From CADEEN01 sp035716845 (GTDB taxonomy: Bacteria > Pseudomonadota > Gammaproteobacteria > Burkholderiales > Burkholderiaceae_C): 26,068 nucleotides of DNA. The position numbers and the translations under genes were made by a program. The stretch spans positions 1 to 26,068 of the forward strand of contig DASTJE010000208.1 in the NCBI GenBank assembly GCA_035716845.1, written 5' to 3'. The stretch's first letter is position 1; each line of letters begins with the position of its first letter. Shown here piece after piece: positions 6,819-16,356 of this stretch. Below the pieces are notes generated by a model. It was given only the letters and a program-made list of their open reading frames with translations. It was not told where the DNA came from and made no database searches.

Positions 6819-7642
6819 ACGCGGCGCGCGTCGTGCGCGAGGCACCGCTGGCCCACCTGCGCTGGGACGGGCCGGCGGGGGCGGCCACGGTGCTGCTGTT
6901 GCACGGCATCGGCGGTGGTCGCGAGTCGTTCGGCGATGCGCTGTCCGGCACCGGACGCGCGCTGCACGCCGCGGGCTTCAGCGTGGTGGCGGTAGACCTG
7001 CCGGGCTATGGCGACTCGCCGGCGAGCGAGCCCTACGACATGGCGGCGCTCGCGACGGCGCTGGCGGCGCAGGTTGCCGCCGTGCCCGGCCGGGTGGCCG
7101 TCGTGGGGCACAGCCTCGGCGGCATGGTGGCGCAGGAGTACCTGGCGCGCCGCGCGCCGGGGACGCCGGCGCCGCTGGCCGCGTTGGTGCTGATGGGCAC
7201 GTCGCCGGCCTTCGGTCGGCCCGAGGGCGCCTGGCAGCGCGAGTTCCTGGCGCAGCGGCTGGCACCGCTCGACGCGGGGCAGGGCATGTCCGGCCTGGCG
7301 CCCGGCCTGGTCGCGGGGATGGCCTCGCCCCATGCGGCGCACGATGCCGTGGCACGCGCTGCGCTGCTGATGAGCGCCGTGCCGGAAGCCACCTACCGGC
7401 GCGCGCTGGCCGCATTGGTCGGCTTCGACCGCCGCGACGCGCTGGAGGGGCTTCAGGTGCCGACCCTGTGCCTGGCCGGCGCCGACGATCGCAACGCACC
7501 GCCCGCGGTCATGCAGCGAATGGCCCAGCGCATCCCGGGGGCGGCCTTCGAGTGCCTGCCCGGGGTCGGGCACCTGATGCACATGGAGGCGCCGCAGGCG
7601 GTCCATGCGGCGCTGATCGATTTCCTGCAACGCACGCTCTGA
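6815..7642 (+). CDS. Alpha/beta hydrolase, possible deformylase or amide/ester hydrolase after ring cleavage
   Basis: This is a 275-residue alpha/beta-hydrolase-fold enzyme. LLLHGIGGGRESF (28-40) gives the oxyanion HG motif, GHSLGG (99-103) carries the nucleophile Ser100, AGADDRNAPP (221-230) holds the acidic residue, and GVGHLMHME holds the catalytic His253. The GTG start overlaps the stop of the NicX-like gene (GTGA), so the two are translationally coupled. In nicotinate degradation NicX is followed functionally by NicD, an alpha/beta-hydrolase that removes formate from N-formylmaleamate; the size and context here fit such a role. Sequence alone cannot distinguish it from a thioesterase or enol-lactone hydrolase. 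No maleamate amidase or maleate isomerase gene is in the window. Confidence 0.85.
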   Translation: MNAARVVREAPLAHLRWDGPAGAATVLLLHGIGGGRESFGDALSGTGRALHAAGFSVVAVDLPGYGDSPASEPYDMAALATALAAQVAAVPGRVAVVGHSLGGMVAQEYLARRAPGTPAPLAALVLMGTSPAFGRPEGAWQREFLAQRLAPLDAGQGMSGLAPGLVAGMASPHAAHDAVARAALLMSAVPEATYRRALAALVGFDRRDALEGLQVPTLCLAGADDRNAPPAVMQRMAQRIPGAAFECLPGVGHLMHMEAPQAVHAALIDFLQRTL

Positions 7643-7653
7643 CGAGGACCGTC

Positions 7654-8919
7654 ATGGCCGACACCGCCCACCCCTCCATCGCCGGCGACACGACCCGGCT
7701 CGGCGCATTGCAGCGCGAGCTGATCGGCCGTGCCGCCGAGCTCGGCCGCGCGAACTTCGCGCCGCGCGCGGCGCGCTGGGACCGCGAGGCCAGCTTCCCG
7801 TTCGACAACTACGACGACCTGCGCGAGGCCGGCCTGCTGAAGATCTGCGTGCCCACGGCCTACGGCGGCCTGGGGGCGGACTTCGCCACCTACGTGATGG
7901 TGGCCGCCGAGATCGGGCGCCACTGCGGCTCGACGGCGCTGTCGTACAACATGCACGTGTGCTCGACCATGTGGTCGGGATTCATCGCCGATGCGCTCGA
8001 CATGACCGAGGCGCAGCGCGCCGACCACGAGCGCATCCGCGCCTTGCACTACGCGCGCATCGTCGAGGAGGGCAAGGTGTACGCCCAGCCGTTCTCCGAG
8101 GGCGGCGCGGCGGCGGCCGGCAAGGCACCCTGGGGCACGCGTGCGCTCAAGGTCGATGGCGGCTACCGCGTCAGCGGGCGCAAGATCTTCGCGTCGCTGG
8201 CCGGCTCGGCCGACATCTACGGCGTGCTGTGCACGCTCGAACGGGCGGACGGCAGCGGCGGCACGATGCGCGACTCGATGTACGTGGCGGTGCCCGCCGA
8301 CGCGCCCGGCGTGACGGTCAGCGGCGAATGGGACCCGCTGGGCATGCGCGGCACCGTCAGCCGCACGCTGACGTTCGAGGACGTGTTCGTGCCCGAGGAG
8401 GCGCGCCTGATGCCCGAGGGCCTGTACTGGCAGGCGGCCTCGCGCTACCCCTACATGTTCGCGACCCTGTCGCCCACCTACATGGGCATCGCCCAGGCCG
8501 CCTACGACTTCACCGTGCAGTACCTGCGCGGCGAGGTGCCGGGCATGCCGCCGGTCAAGCGGCGCATGTACCCGACCAAGCAGATCGCGGTGGCGCAGAT
8601 GCGCATCACGCTCGAGCAGACGCGCGCGCTGTTCCTGCAGACGGCGCGCGAGGCGCGGGTCGATCCCGACAAGGACGCGCGCATGCGCCTGCTGGCCTCG
8701 CACTACACCATCATGGAGAACGCCAACGCGCTGACCGCGCTGGCGATCCGCACCTGCGGCGGGCAGTCGATGCTCAAGTCGCTGCCGCTCGAGCGCCTGT
8801 ACCGCGATTCGCGCTGCGGTTCGCTGATGCTGCCGTGGACCGCCGAGCTGTGCGTCGACCGCCTCGGGCGCGAGTGCCTGTACGAGGCGGGCGAGCGCGA
8901 CGAGGCGATCGAGCCCTGA
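7654..8919 (+). CDS. Acyl-CoA-dehydrogenase-fold flavoprotein lacking the catalytic Glu; possible flavin monooxygenase
   Basis: The 421-residue protein has ACAD N-terminal, middle and C-terminal domains: FPFDNYDDLREAGLLKICVP (48-67), the substrate/flavin loop around YAQPFSEGG (143-151), FEDVFVPEEARL (241-252) and the C-terminal CGGQSMLKSLPLERLYRDSRCGS. Where MCAD has RDAxxxxIYEGT, this protein reads RDSRCGSLMLPW (384-395), so the catalytic Glu is Leu393. At the alternative Glu site used by isovaleryl-CoA dehydrogenase it has Met268. Loss of both bases is seen in ACAD-fold monooxygenases such as DszC-type and IacA-type enzymes, which use reduced flavin from a separate reductase. A reductase gene begins this same operon. 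I infer an oxygenase component. A dehydrogenase with a displaced base is the alternative. ATG 7654 follows a GAGGA Shine-Dalgarno. Confidence 0.85.
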   Translation: MADTAHPSIAGDTTRLGALQRELIGRAAELGRANFAPRAARWDREASFPFDNYDDLREAGLLKICVPTAYGGLGADFATYVMVAAEIGRHCGSTALSYNMHVCSTMWSGFIADALDMTEAQRADHERIRALHYARIVEEGKVYAQPFSEGGAAAAGKAPWGTRALKVDGGYRVSGRKIFASLAGSADIYGVLCTLERADGSGGTMRDSMYVAVPADAPGVTVSGEWDPLGMRGTVSRTLTFEDVFVPEEARLMPEGLYWQAASRYPYMFATLSPTYMGIAQAAYDFTVQYLRGEVPGMPPVKRRMYPTKQIAVAQMRITLEQTRALFLQTAREARVDPDKDARMRLLASHYTIMENANALTALAIRTCGGQSMLKSLPLERLYRDSRCGSLMLPWTAELCVDRLGRECLYEAGERDEAIEP

Positions 8920-8930
8920 CGCCGCACGCC

Positions 8931-10331
8931 GTGAGCCTGCTGCTGGAGCGCCTGCGGGCCCAGGTGACCGCGCGCCCCGACGCCACGGCGCTGGAGGCCG
9001 CGGGCCGGGCCTGGCGCTATCGCGACCTGGATGCAGCCATCGCGCGCGAGGCCGAGGCGCTTGCATCGCGCGGCCTGCGGCGCGGCGATGCGTTCGGATG
9101 GCTGGGCCTGAACAGCGCCGCGATGCTGATCGCCCTGTTCGCCTGCGCGCGCCTGGGTCTGCGCTTCGTGCCGCTGAACTGGCGCCTGGCGGCGCCCGAA
9201 CTGGGCGCCATCGTGCGGCATGCAGGGCTCGCGGCCTGGCACGCCGACGAGGGCTTCCACGCGCTCGACGGCCTGGCGCCGACGCCAGCGTCGGGCGACC
9301 CTGCGCAGGACGACCTGCTGCTCGTCTACACCTCGGGCACCACCGGCACGCCCAAGGGCGCGCTGCACACGCAGGCGGCGATGGCGGCCAACCTCGACGC
9401 GGCGATCGACGCCCAGGTCCTCGATGCCGCCACGCGCACGCTGGCCGTGCTGCCCCTGTTCCACGTCGGCGGGCTGTGCATCCAGGTGCTGCCCACGCTG
9501 GCCGCCGGCGGCACGGTGCGCCTGCACGCGCGCTTCGATCCGTCGACCTGGTTCGACGATGTCCAGGCGTGGCGCCCCACCACCAGCCTGCTGGTGCCGG
9601 CAACGATGCGTGCGCTGCTGGAGCACCCGCGCTGGCCCGCTGCCGACCTGTCCTCGCTGGCCTTCGTCAACACCGGCTCGTCGATCGTGCCGCGCACCTA
9701 CATCGAGGCTTTCCATGCGCGGGGCCTGCCGGTGTGCCAGGTCTACGGCAGCACCGAAACCGGCCCGGTCACGCTGGTGCTGCGCCCCGAGGAGGCGCTG
9801 GCGCACGTCGGCTCGGTGGGGCGGCCGGCGCGCGGCGTGGAGGTGCGCCTGGCGGAAGGAGAGGTCTGCGTGCGCGCGCCCAACCTCGCGCGCGGCTACC
9901 ACCGCACGCCGGACGATCCGGCGTTCGCGGACGGGTGGTTCCGCACCGGAGACCTCGCGCAGGTGGATGCCGATGGGTACTACGAAATCGTCGGGCGCAG
10001 CAAGGACATGATCATTTCCGGCGGCGAGAACATCTACCCGGCCGAGATCGAGAACCTGGCGCTGGCCGACCCGGCGGTGGCGGAGGCGGCGGCGGTGGGC
10101 GTGGCCGATGCGCGCTGGGGCGAGGTGCCCGTGCTCGCGCTGGTCGCGCGACCGGGGCGCGAGGTCGACACGACCCGCCTGCAGGCCCTGTTCGACGCAC
10201 GGCTGGCCCGCTACAAGCATCCGCGCCGCATCGTCGTGCTGGAGCAGTTGCCGCGTACGGCCCTGGGCAAGGTGCGCAAGCCCGAGCTGGCGCAGGCCCT
10301 GGGGCGCGACGGTGGCCCACCGGGGGCTTGA
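8931..10331 (+). CDS. Acyl-CoA synthetase (class I adenylate-forming enzyme)
   Basis: The 466-residue enzyme activates a carboxylic acid as acyl-AMP and then forms the CoA thioester. Core motifs are all intact: YTSGTTGTPKG (133-143, P-loop), LPLFHVGG, YGSTETGP (272-279), GWFRTGDL (335-342), the hinge DMIISGGENIYPAEIE (359-374) and PRTALGKVRK, with the catalytic Lys447. It is about 40-80 residues shorter than typical ligases, mainly through a compact N-terminus. GTG 8931 is the first start after the ACAD-fold gene (11-base gap), and the protein begins directly with the family helix SLLLERLRAQ. As the last gene of the cluster it may activate the aromatic acid substrate or a ring-cleavage product. 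The substrate cannot be read from sequence. Confidence 0.88.
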   Translation: MSLLLERLRAQVTARPDATALEAAGRAWRYRDLDAAIAREAEALASRGLRRGDAFGWLGLNSAAMLIALFACARLGLRFVPLNWRLAAPELGAIVRHAGLAAWHADEGFHALDGLAPTPASGDPAQDDLLLVYTSGTTGTPKGALHTQAAMAANLDAAIDAQVLDAATRTLAVLPLFHVGGLCIQVLPTLAAGGTVRLHARFDPSTWFDDVQAWRPTTSLLVPATMRALLEHPRWPAADLSSLAFVNTGSSIVPRTYIEAFHARGLPVCQVYGSTETGPVTLVLRPEEALAHVGSVGRPARGVEVRLAEGEVCVRAPNLARGYHRTPDDPAFADGWFRTGDLAQVDADGYYEIVGRSKDMIISGGENIYPAEIENLALADPAVAEAAAVGVADARWGEVPVLALVARPGREVDTTRLQALFDARLARYKHPRRIVVLEQLPRTALGKVRKPELAQALGRDGGPPGA

Positions 10332-10352
10332 AACCGGCGCGGGCCGCCCCAC
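10327..10352 (+). promoter_or_regulatory. Sigma-32 heat-shock promoter of clpB
   Basis: CTTGAAA (10327-10333), a 13-base spacer and CCCCAC (10347-10352) match the sigma-32 consensus CTTGAAA-N11-16-CCCCATNT almost completely. Transcription would start near 10359, about 24 bases before the clpB ATG. The -35 element overlaps the stop codon (TGA 10329-10331) of the upstream ligase gene, so there is no spare intergenic DNA. Confidence 0.8.
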
Positions 10353-10382
10353 GTCAAGGACAGTTCGACGATTGGACCCGCC

Positions 10383-12974
<2,592 letters not shown>

Positions 12975-12978
12975 GGCG

Positions 12979-12996
12979 CGCCGCCCCGGGGCGGCG
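12979..12996. terminator. GC-rich hairpin between convergent clpB and the Roadblock-like gene
   Basis: CGCCGCCCC directly followed by GGGGCGGCG is a perfect 18-base palindrome, able to form a 7-pair stem with a CCGG loop. It fills the 24-base gap between convergent stop codons, the classic place for a bidirectional terminator. There is no clear T-tract on either side, so efficiency is uncertain. Confidence 0.5.
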
Positions 12997-12998
12997 TC

Positions 12999-14318
12999 TC
13001 AGGCTGCCGCACTCTCCTCGAGCTGCAGGTCGAGCCGCTGCAGCTGCAGCCGCACCAGGGTCAGGTTGGCCTGGCCCTTGTCGAGCACCATGTGCATTGC
13101 CAGGCCCTTGCGCGCAGGCACGATGCGCAGCAGTTCGTGGTGGTGGGGGTAGGTGATCGCCGCATCCGGTGCGCCGTCGCCCAGGCCGAGCCCGTGCGCC
13201 GCCTCGGCCATCGACGCCATCAGCGAGGCGCCGTGCGAGGCCAGCGCGGCGGGCCCGGGCCGCCCGCCGACATGGCCGAGGGTGCGTTGCGTCGCGAGCT
13301 CGAACAGGCAGCAGCTCACGACGCCCTTGAGCTCGCCGCACTGGCGCAGGTAGGCGGACAAGGCCCGATCGAGCACCGGGGCCTCGGTCAGGGCGCGCGG
13401 CACGGGCATCGGCTGCATCGGCAGGGGCGCACGCTCGCCGACGGCCGGTTCGGCGGCGGGTGCCGTCGTCGCCGGTGTTGCCGCGGCGGCCGGCACGGGA
13501 TCGCCGATGGCGGGGACGTGGACGGTGTCGCCGGCCAACTGGTCGCGCAGGCGGTGCCACGCGCCCTTGAGGTAGTCCCAGGCCTCGGACGGGCGCTTGA
13601 CCAGGGGCGTGGTGCGCACCTGCACGCCGGAGCGGCCGGCCATGCGGCTGGCCAGGCTGGCCAGCGTCGAGGCCCCGGACAGCGGGAGCATCAGCAACTC
13701 GCGGTTGACCCAGGGCCCCTGCGCGATGGCTTCCTGCAGCGGCTGCAGCGCGGAGGCCAGGGCATGGGGTGGCAGATCGCCCACCATCACCACGCCGAGG
13801 CGGCTGAACGCGAGCAGCGTGCGCGCAAGGCGGCGACGCTGGTTGGTATCGGCGTCGGTCTCGGTCGTGTACAGGCGCAGCGCCGGCGCCGAAGGATCGA
13901 CCAGCGGCAGCTCGACGAACTCCAGCCGCGCCAGGGGCATGCCGAGCCCCTGGCGGCGGATGTGCAACTGGTGCACCGGCGCGCCCATTGCCGCGGCCAG
14001 CCCCAGCAGCATGCGCCGCGACGACTGCGTGCCGATGTCGTGCAGGACGATGAACTCGGGGGCCAGCGCCTCGAACTGCTGCTGCATCGCGTCGGCGGGC
14101 TCGCAGGACACGAACAGCTCCCATTGCGACTGCCCGACCTGCCGTCCGACCGTGCGGCGCGCCTCGGCCAGGTACTCGTCCTTGTCGCGCATCAGCTGGG
14201 TCGCCGCGCCGACGATCTGGCGCGTGCTTTCCCACTCGGCGTCGATCTCCTCGGGGGAGATCTGCGACGGATGGGCCGACGCGTCCCAGGAGGACATCTC
14301 GTGGAGCGGCTTGGGCAT
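12999..14318 (-). CDS. Uncharacterised protein with Roadblock/LC7-like C-terminus (paralogue 1)
   Basis: This is a 439-residue protein without signal peptide or membrane helix. Residues 65-205 form an alpha/beta region containing QWELFVSCEPADAM (65-78), LHIRRQGLG (118-126) and LRLYTTETDAD, with a hydrophobic strand LGVVMVGDLPPHAL. WDYLKGAWHRLR follows (247-258). A Pro/Ala linker (about 268-310) leads to a C-terminal domain (about 318-432) whose pattern resembles a Roadblock/LC7 domain: GVVSCCLFE, GLAMHMVLDKGQANLTLVRLQL. The same blocks in the same order occur in the gene at 17538-18674, so the two are paralogues. ATG 14318 is preferred over the upstream GTG 14372, whose GGAGGG is too close to work; ATG 14297 is another option. 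It is divergent from nadB. The function is unknown. Confidence 0.78.
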   Translation of the reverse strand: MPKPLHEMSSWDASAHPSQISPEEIDAEWESTRQIVGAATQLMRDKDEYLAEARRTVGRQVGQSQWELFVSCEPADAMQQQFEALAPEFIVLHDIGTQSSRRMLLGLAAAMGAPVHQLHIRRQGLGMPLARLEFVELPLVDPSAPALRLYTTETDADTNQRRRLARTLLAFSRLGVVMVGDLPPHALASALQPLQEAIAQGPWVNRELLMLPLSGASTLASLASRMAGRSGVQVRTTPLVKRPSEAWDYLKGAWHRLRDQLAGDTVHVPAIGDPVPAAAATPATTAPAAEPAVGERAPLPMQPMPVPRALTEAPVLDRALSAYLRQCGELKGVVSCCLFELATQRTLGHVGGRPGPAALASHGASLMASMAEAAHGLGLGDGAPDAAITYPHHHELLRIVPARKGLAMHMVLDKGQANLTLVRLQLQRLDLQLEESAAA

Positions 14319-14357
14319 GGCGGCGGTCTGGAAGATGGCGGCGCAGGCGACCCCGGC

Positions 14358-14363
14358 AGTGTA
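14358..14363 (-). promoter_or_regulatory. Possible -10 box (TACACT) for the Roadblock-like gene
   Basis: On the minus strand TACACT lies 39 bases before the ATG at 14318, giving a short untranslated leader of roughly 32 bases. It overlaps the region where the nadB promoter would place its -35, so the two divergent promoters may compete. No -35 box is convincing. Confidence 0.3.
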
Positions 14364-14379
14364 CGGGCGCACGCCCTCC

Positions 14380-14385
14380 TAGAAT
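14380..14385 (+). promoter_or_regulatory. -10 box (TAGAAT) of nadB; predicted leaderless
   Basis: TAGAAT is followed by CGTCGCC and the nadB ATG at 14393. The 7-base spacing puts transcription start at the initiation codon, and no Shine-Dalgarno sequence exists between them. The -10 plus spacer is almost identical to the one before the gene starting at 5200 on the other strand. Confidence 0.5.
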
Positions 14386-14392
14386 CGTCGCC

Positions 14393-16003
14393 ATGACACC
14401 TCCCGACACGGCCACGGCTGCGCCCCTGGCCCCTGTGGTGATCGTCGGCGCCGGACTGGCCGGGTTGACGGTGGCGCTGCACCTGGCGCGCGAGCGTCCG
14501 GTGATCGTGCTGGCCAAGCGCGGCCTCGGCGAAGCGGCCACGGCCTGGGCGCAGGGAGGCATCGTCGGTGTGCTCGGCAGCGACGACAGCATCGAGTCGC
14601 ACGTGCGTGACACGCAGGACGCCGGTGCCGGACTGGTCGACGAGCACACCGCGCGTTTCATCGCCGAGCGCAGTGCGCACGCCATCGAGTGGCTGGTGAC
14701 GCAGGGCGTGCCGTTCTCGCCCGACCCCGAGGGGCCGCTGGGCCTGCACCTGACGCGCGAAGGCGGGCATGCGGTGCGCCGCATCGCCCACGCGGCGGAC
14801 GCCACCGGCTACGCCATTCACCAGGCGCTGCTGGCGCAGGCCCGCGCCCACCCCAACATCTCGCTGCGCGAACGCTGGATGGCCGTGGACCTGATCACCT
14901 CGCGTCACCTCCGGCGCGACGAAGCGCCGCGCTGCTACGGGGTGTATGCGCTGGACATCGGCGCGGCGCGTGTGGAGACCCTGCCCGCGGCCGCGGTCGT
15001 GCTCGCCTCAGGCGGCGTGGGCAAGGTCTACCGCTACACCAGCAACCCCGACACGGCCACCGGCGACGGCATCGCGATGGCCTGGCGCGCAGGTTGCCGC
15101 GTCGGCAACATGGAATTCATCCAGTTCCACCCGACCTGCCTGTACCACCCGCAGGAGCGCAGCTTCCTGATCACCGAGGCGCTGCGCGGCGAGGGCGCGC
15201 TGCTCAAGCTGCCGGACGGCACGCGCTTCATGCCGGCGCACGATGCGCGCGCCGAGCTCGCCCCGCGCGACATCGTCGCGCGCGCCATCGACTTCGAGAT
15301 GAAGAAGCATGGCCTCGACCATGTCTGGCTCGATGCCACGCACCTGGGCGAGACCTTCCTCAAGGAGCACTTCCCCACCATCCACGCGCGCTGCGCGCAG
15401 CTGGGCATCGACATTGCGCGCGCGCCGATCCCGGTGGTGCCGGCGGCGCACTACACCTGCGGCGGCGTGGTGACCGACCTCGCGGGCCACACCGACGTGC
15501 CGGGCCTGTTTGCCGTGGGCGAGGCCACCTACACCGGGCTGCATGGCGCCAACCGCCTGGCCAGCAATTCCTTGCTCGAGTGCGTGGTGCTGGGCCGTAC
15601 CTGTGCCGAGGCCATCGAGGCGACGGGGCCCGGCGCGCCGATCGCGCTGCCGGCCTGGGACGAGAGCCAGGTCGAGAACGCCGACGAGCAGGTCGTGATC
15701 GCGCACAACTGGGACGAGCTGCGCCTGCTGATGTGGAACTACGTGGGCATCGTGCGCACGAACAAGCGGTTGCACCGGGCACTGCACCGCATCCAGCTGC
15801 TGCGGCGCGAGATCGACGAGTACTACGCCAATTTCCGCGTCAATCGCGACCTGCTCGAACTGCGCAACCTGGTGGAGTGCGCCGACCTGATCGTGCGTTC
15901 GGCGCTGATGCGGCACGAGAGCCGCGGACTGCACTACAGCCGCGACTATCCGCAGACGCTTCCGGTGAGCTTCCCGACGGTGCTGATTCCGGGCCTGCGC
16001 TGA
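14393..16003 (+). CDS. nadB: L-aspartate oxidase NadB
   Basis: This FAD enzyme oxidises L-aspartate to iminoaspartate, the first step of de novo NAD synthesis and the substrate of NadA. The 536 residues show the dinucleotide-binding motif VVIVGAGLAGL (15-25), the ATAWAQGGI flavin loop, the active-site stretch MEFIQFHPTCLY, TEALRGEGA, the Arg-containing APRDIVARAI, the AAHYTCGGV motif and NRLASNSLLECVV. The C-terminal helical domain (from about 435) is complete. The sequence is closer to NadB than to the SdhA or FrdA relatives, because of the ATAWAQGGI and HYTCGGV contexts and the adjacency of nadA. It converges with the ComFB gene, with one base between the stop codons. Confidence 0.96.
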   Translation: MTPPDTATAAPLAPVVIVGAGLAGLTVALHLARERPVIVLAKRGLGEAATAWAQGGIVGVLGSDDSIESHVRDTQDAGAGLVDEHTARFIAERSAHAIEWLVTQGVPFSPDPEGPLGLHLTREGGHAVRRIAHAADATGYAIHQALLAQARAHPNISLRERWMAVDLITSRHLRRDEAPRCYGVYALDIGAARVETLPAAAVVLASGGVGKVYRYTSNPDTATGDGIAMAWRAGCRVGNMEFIQFHPTCLYHPQERSFLITEALRGEGALLKLPDGTRFMPAHDARAELAPRDIVARAIDFEMKKHGLDHVWLDATHLGETFLKEHFPTIHARCAQLGIDIARAPIPVVPAAHYTCGGVVTDLAGHTDVPGLFAVGEATYTGLHGANRLASNSLLECVVLGRTCAEAIEATGPGAPIALPAWDESQVENADEQVVIAHNWDELRLLMWNYVGIVRTNKRLHRALHRIQLLRREIDEYYANFRVNRDLLELRNLVECADLIVRSALMRHESRGLHYSRDYPQTLPVSFPTVLIPGLR

Positions 16004-16004
16004 G

Positions 16005-16292
16005 TCAGCGCGCCCGCATCGCGACGCGGGCCTGCACGAATTCGAACGCGTGCTTGACCGCCGCGGCCACGGCATCGTCCAGGTCGGCACGCTCGCGTTC
16101 GGTCAGGTAGAAGAGGAAGTCGACCTGGTGACGGATGTAGCGCGCTGGAAGGCGGTTGAGCGCGACGCATGCCACGTCGGCCAGAAGATCGGGGCTCGTC
16201 GACAAGGCGGGGTAGCGATCCCGGCTCGCCATCACGGCCTCGAAGACGGTGTGCTCCTGATGGTTGTGGATCGAAGAGAAGTCGGCGTCCAT
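16005..16292 (-). CDS. ComFB family protein
   Basis: This small 95-residue protein matches the late-competence ComFB family. Characteristic stretches are IHNHQEHTVFEAV (8-20), DVACVALNRLPARYIRHQVDFLFYLTERE (about 39-67, the family core) and a C-terminal helix AVAAAVKHAFEFVQAR. Members occur in Bacillus com operons, cyanobacteria and many proteobacteria; recent work reports some as cyclic-dinucleotide receptors, but I cannot tell whether that holds here. It sits between the convergent nad genes, in the same direction as nadA and 64 bases downstream of it. A CACAAT box 6 bases before the ATG suggests its own leaderless transcript. ATG 16292 is the only sensible start. Confidence 0.82.
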   Translation of the reverse strand: MDADFSSIHNHQEHTVFEAVMASRDRYPALSTSPDLLADVACVALNRLPARYIRHQVDFLFYLTERERADLDDAVAAAVKHAFEFVQARVAMRAR

Positions 16293-16298
16293 GGGCGC

Positions 16299-16304
16299 AT
16301 TGTG
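16299..16304 (-). promoter_or_regulatory. Possible -10 box (CACAAT) 6 bases before the ComFB gene
   Basis: On the minus strand CACAAT is followed by GCGCCC and ATG 16292. The spacing is the one predicted for leaderless mRNAs, and no Shine-Dalgarno sequence is present. The evidence is positional only. Confidence 0.35.
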
Positions 16305-16307
16305 GGA

Positions 16308-16331
16308 CGGCGCCGTGCGGGGCAGGCGCCG
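16308..16331 (-). terminator. Weak hairpin after nadA
   Basis: CGGCGCC and GGCGCCG arms (7 bases) flank a 10-base loop in the gap between nadA and the ComFB gene. It could end nadA transcription, but there is no T-tract and such arms are common in this GC-rich DNA. Confidence 0.25.
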
Positions 16332-16356
16332 AACAGGCGGCGGAAACGCCCTCAGT

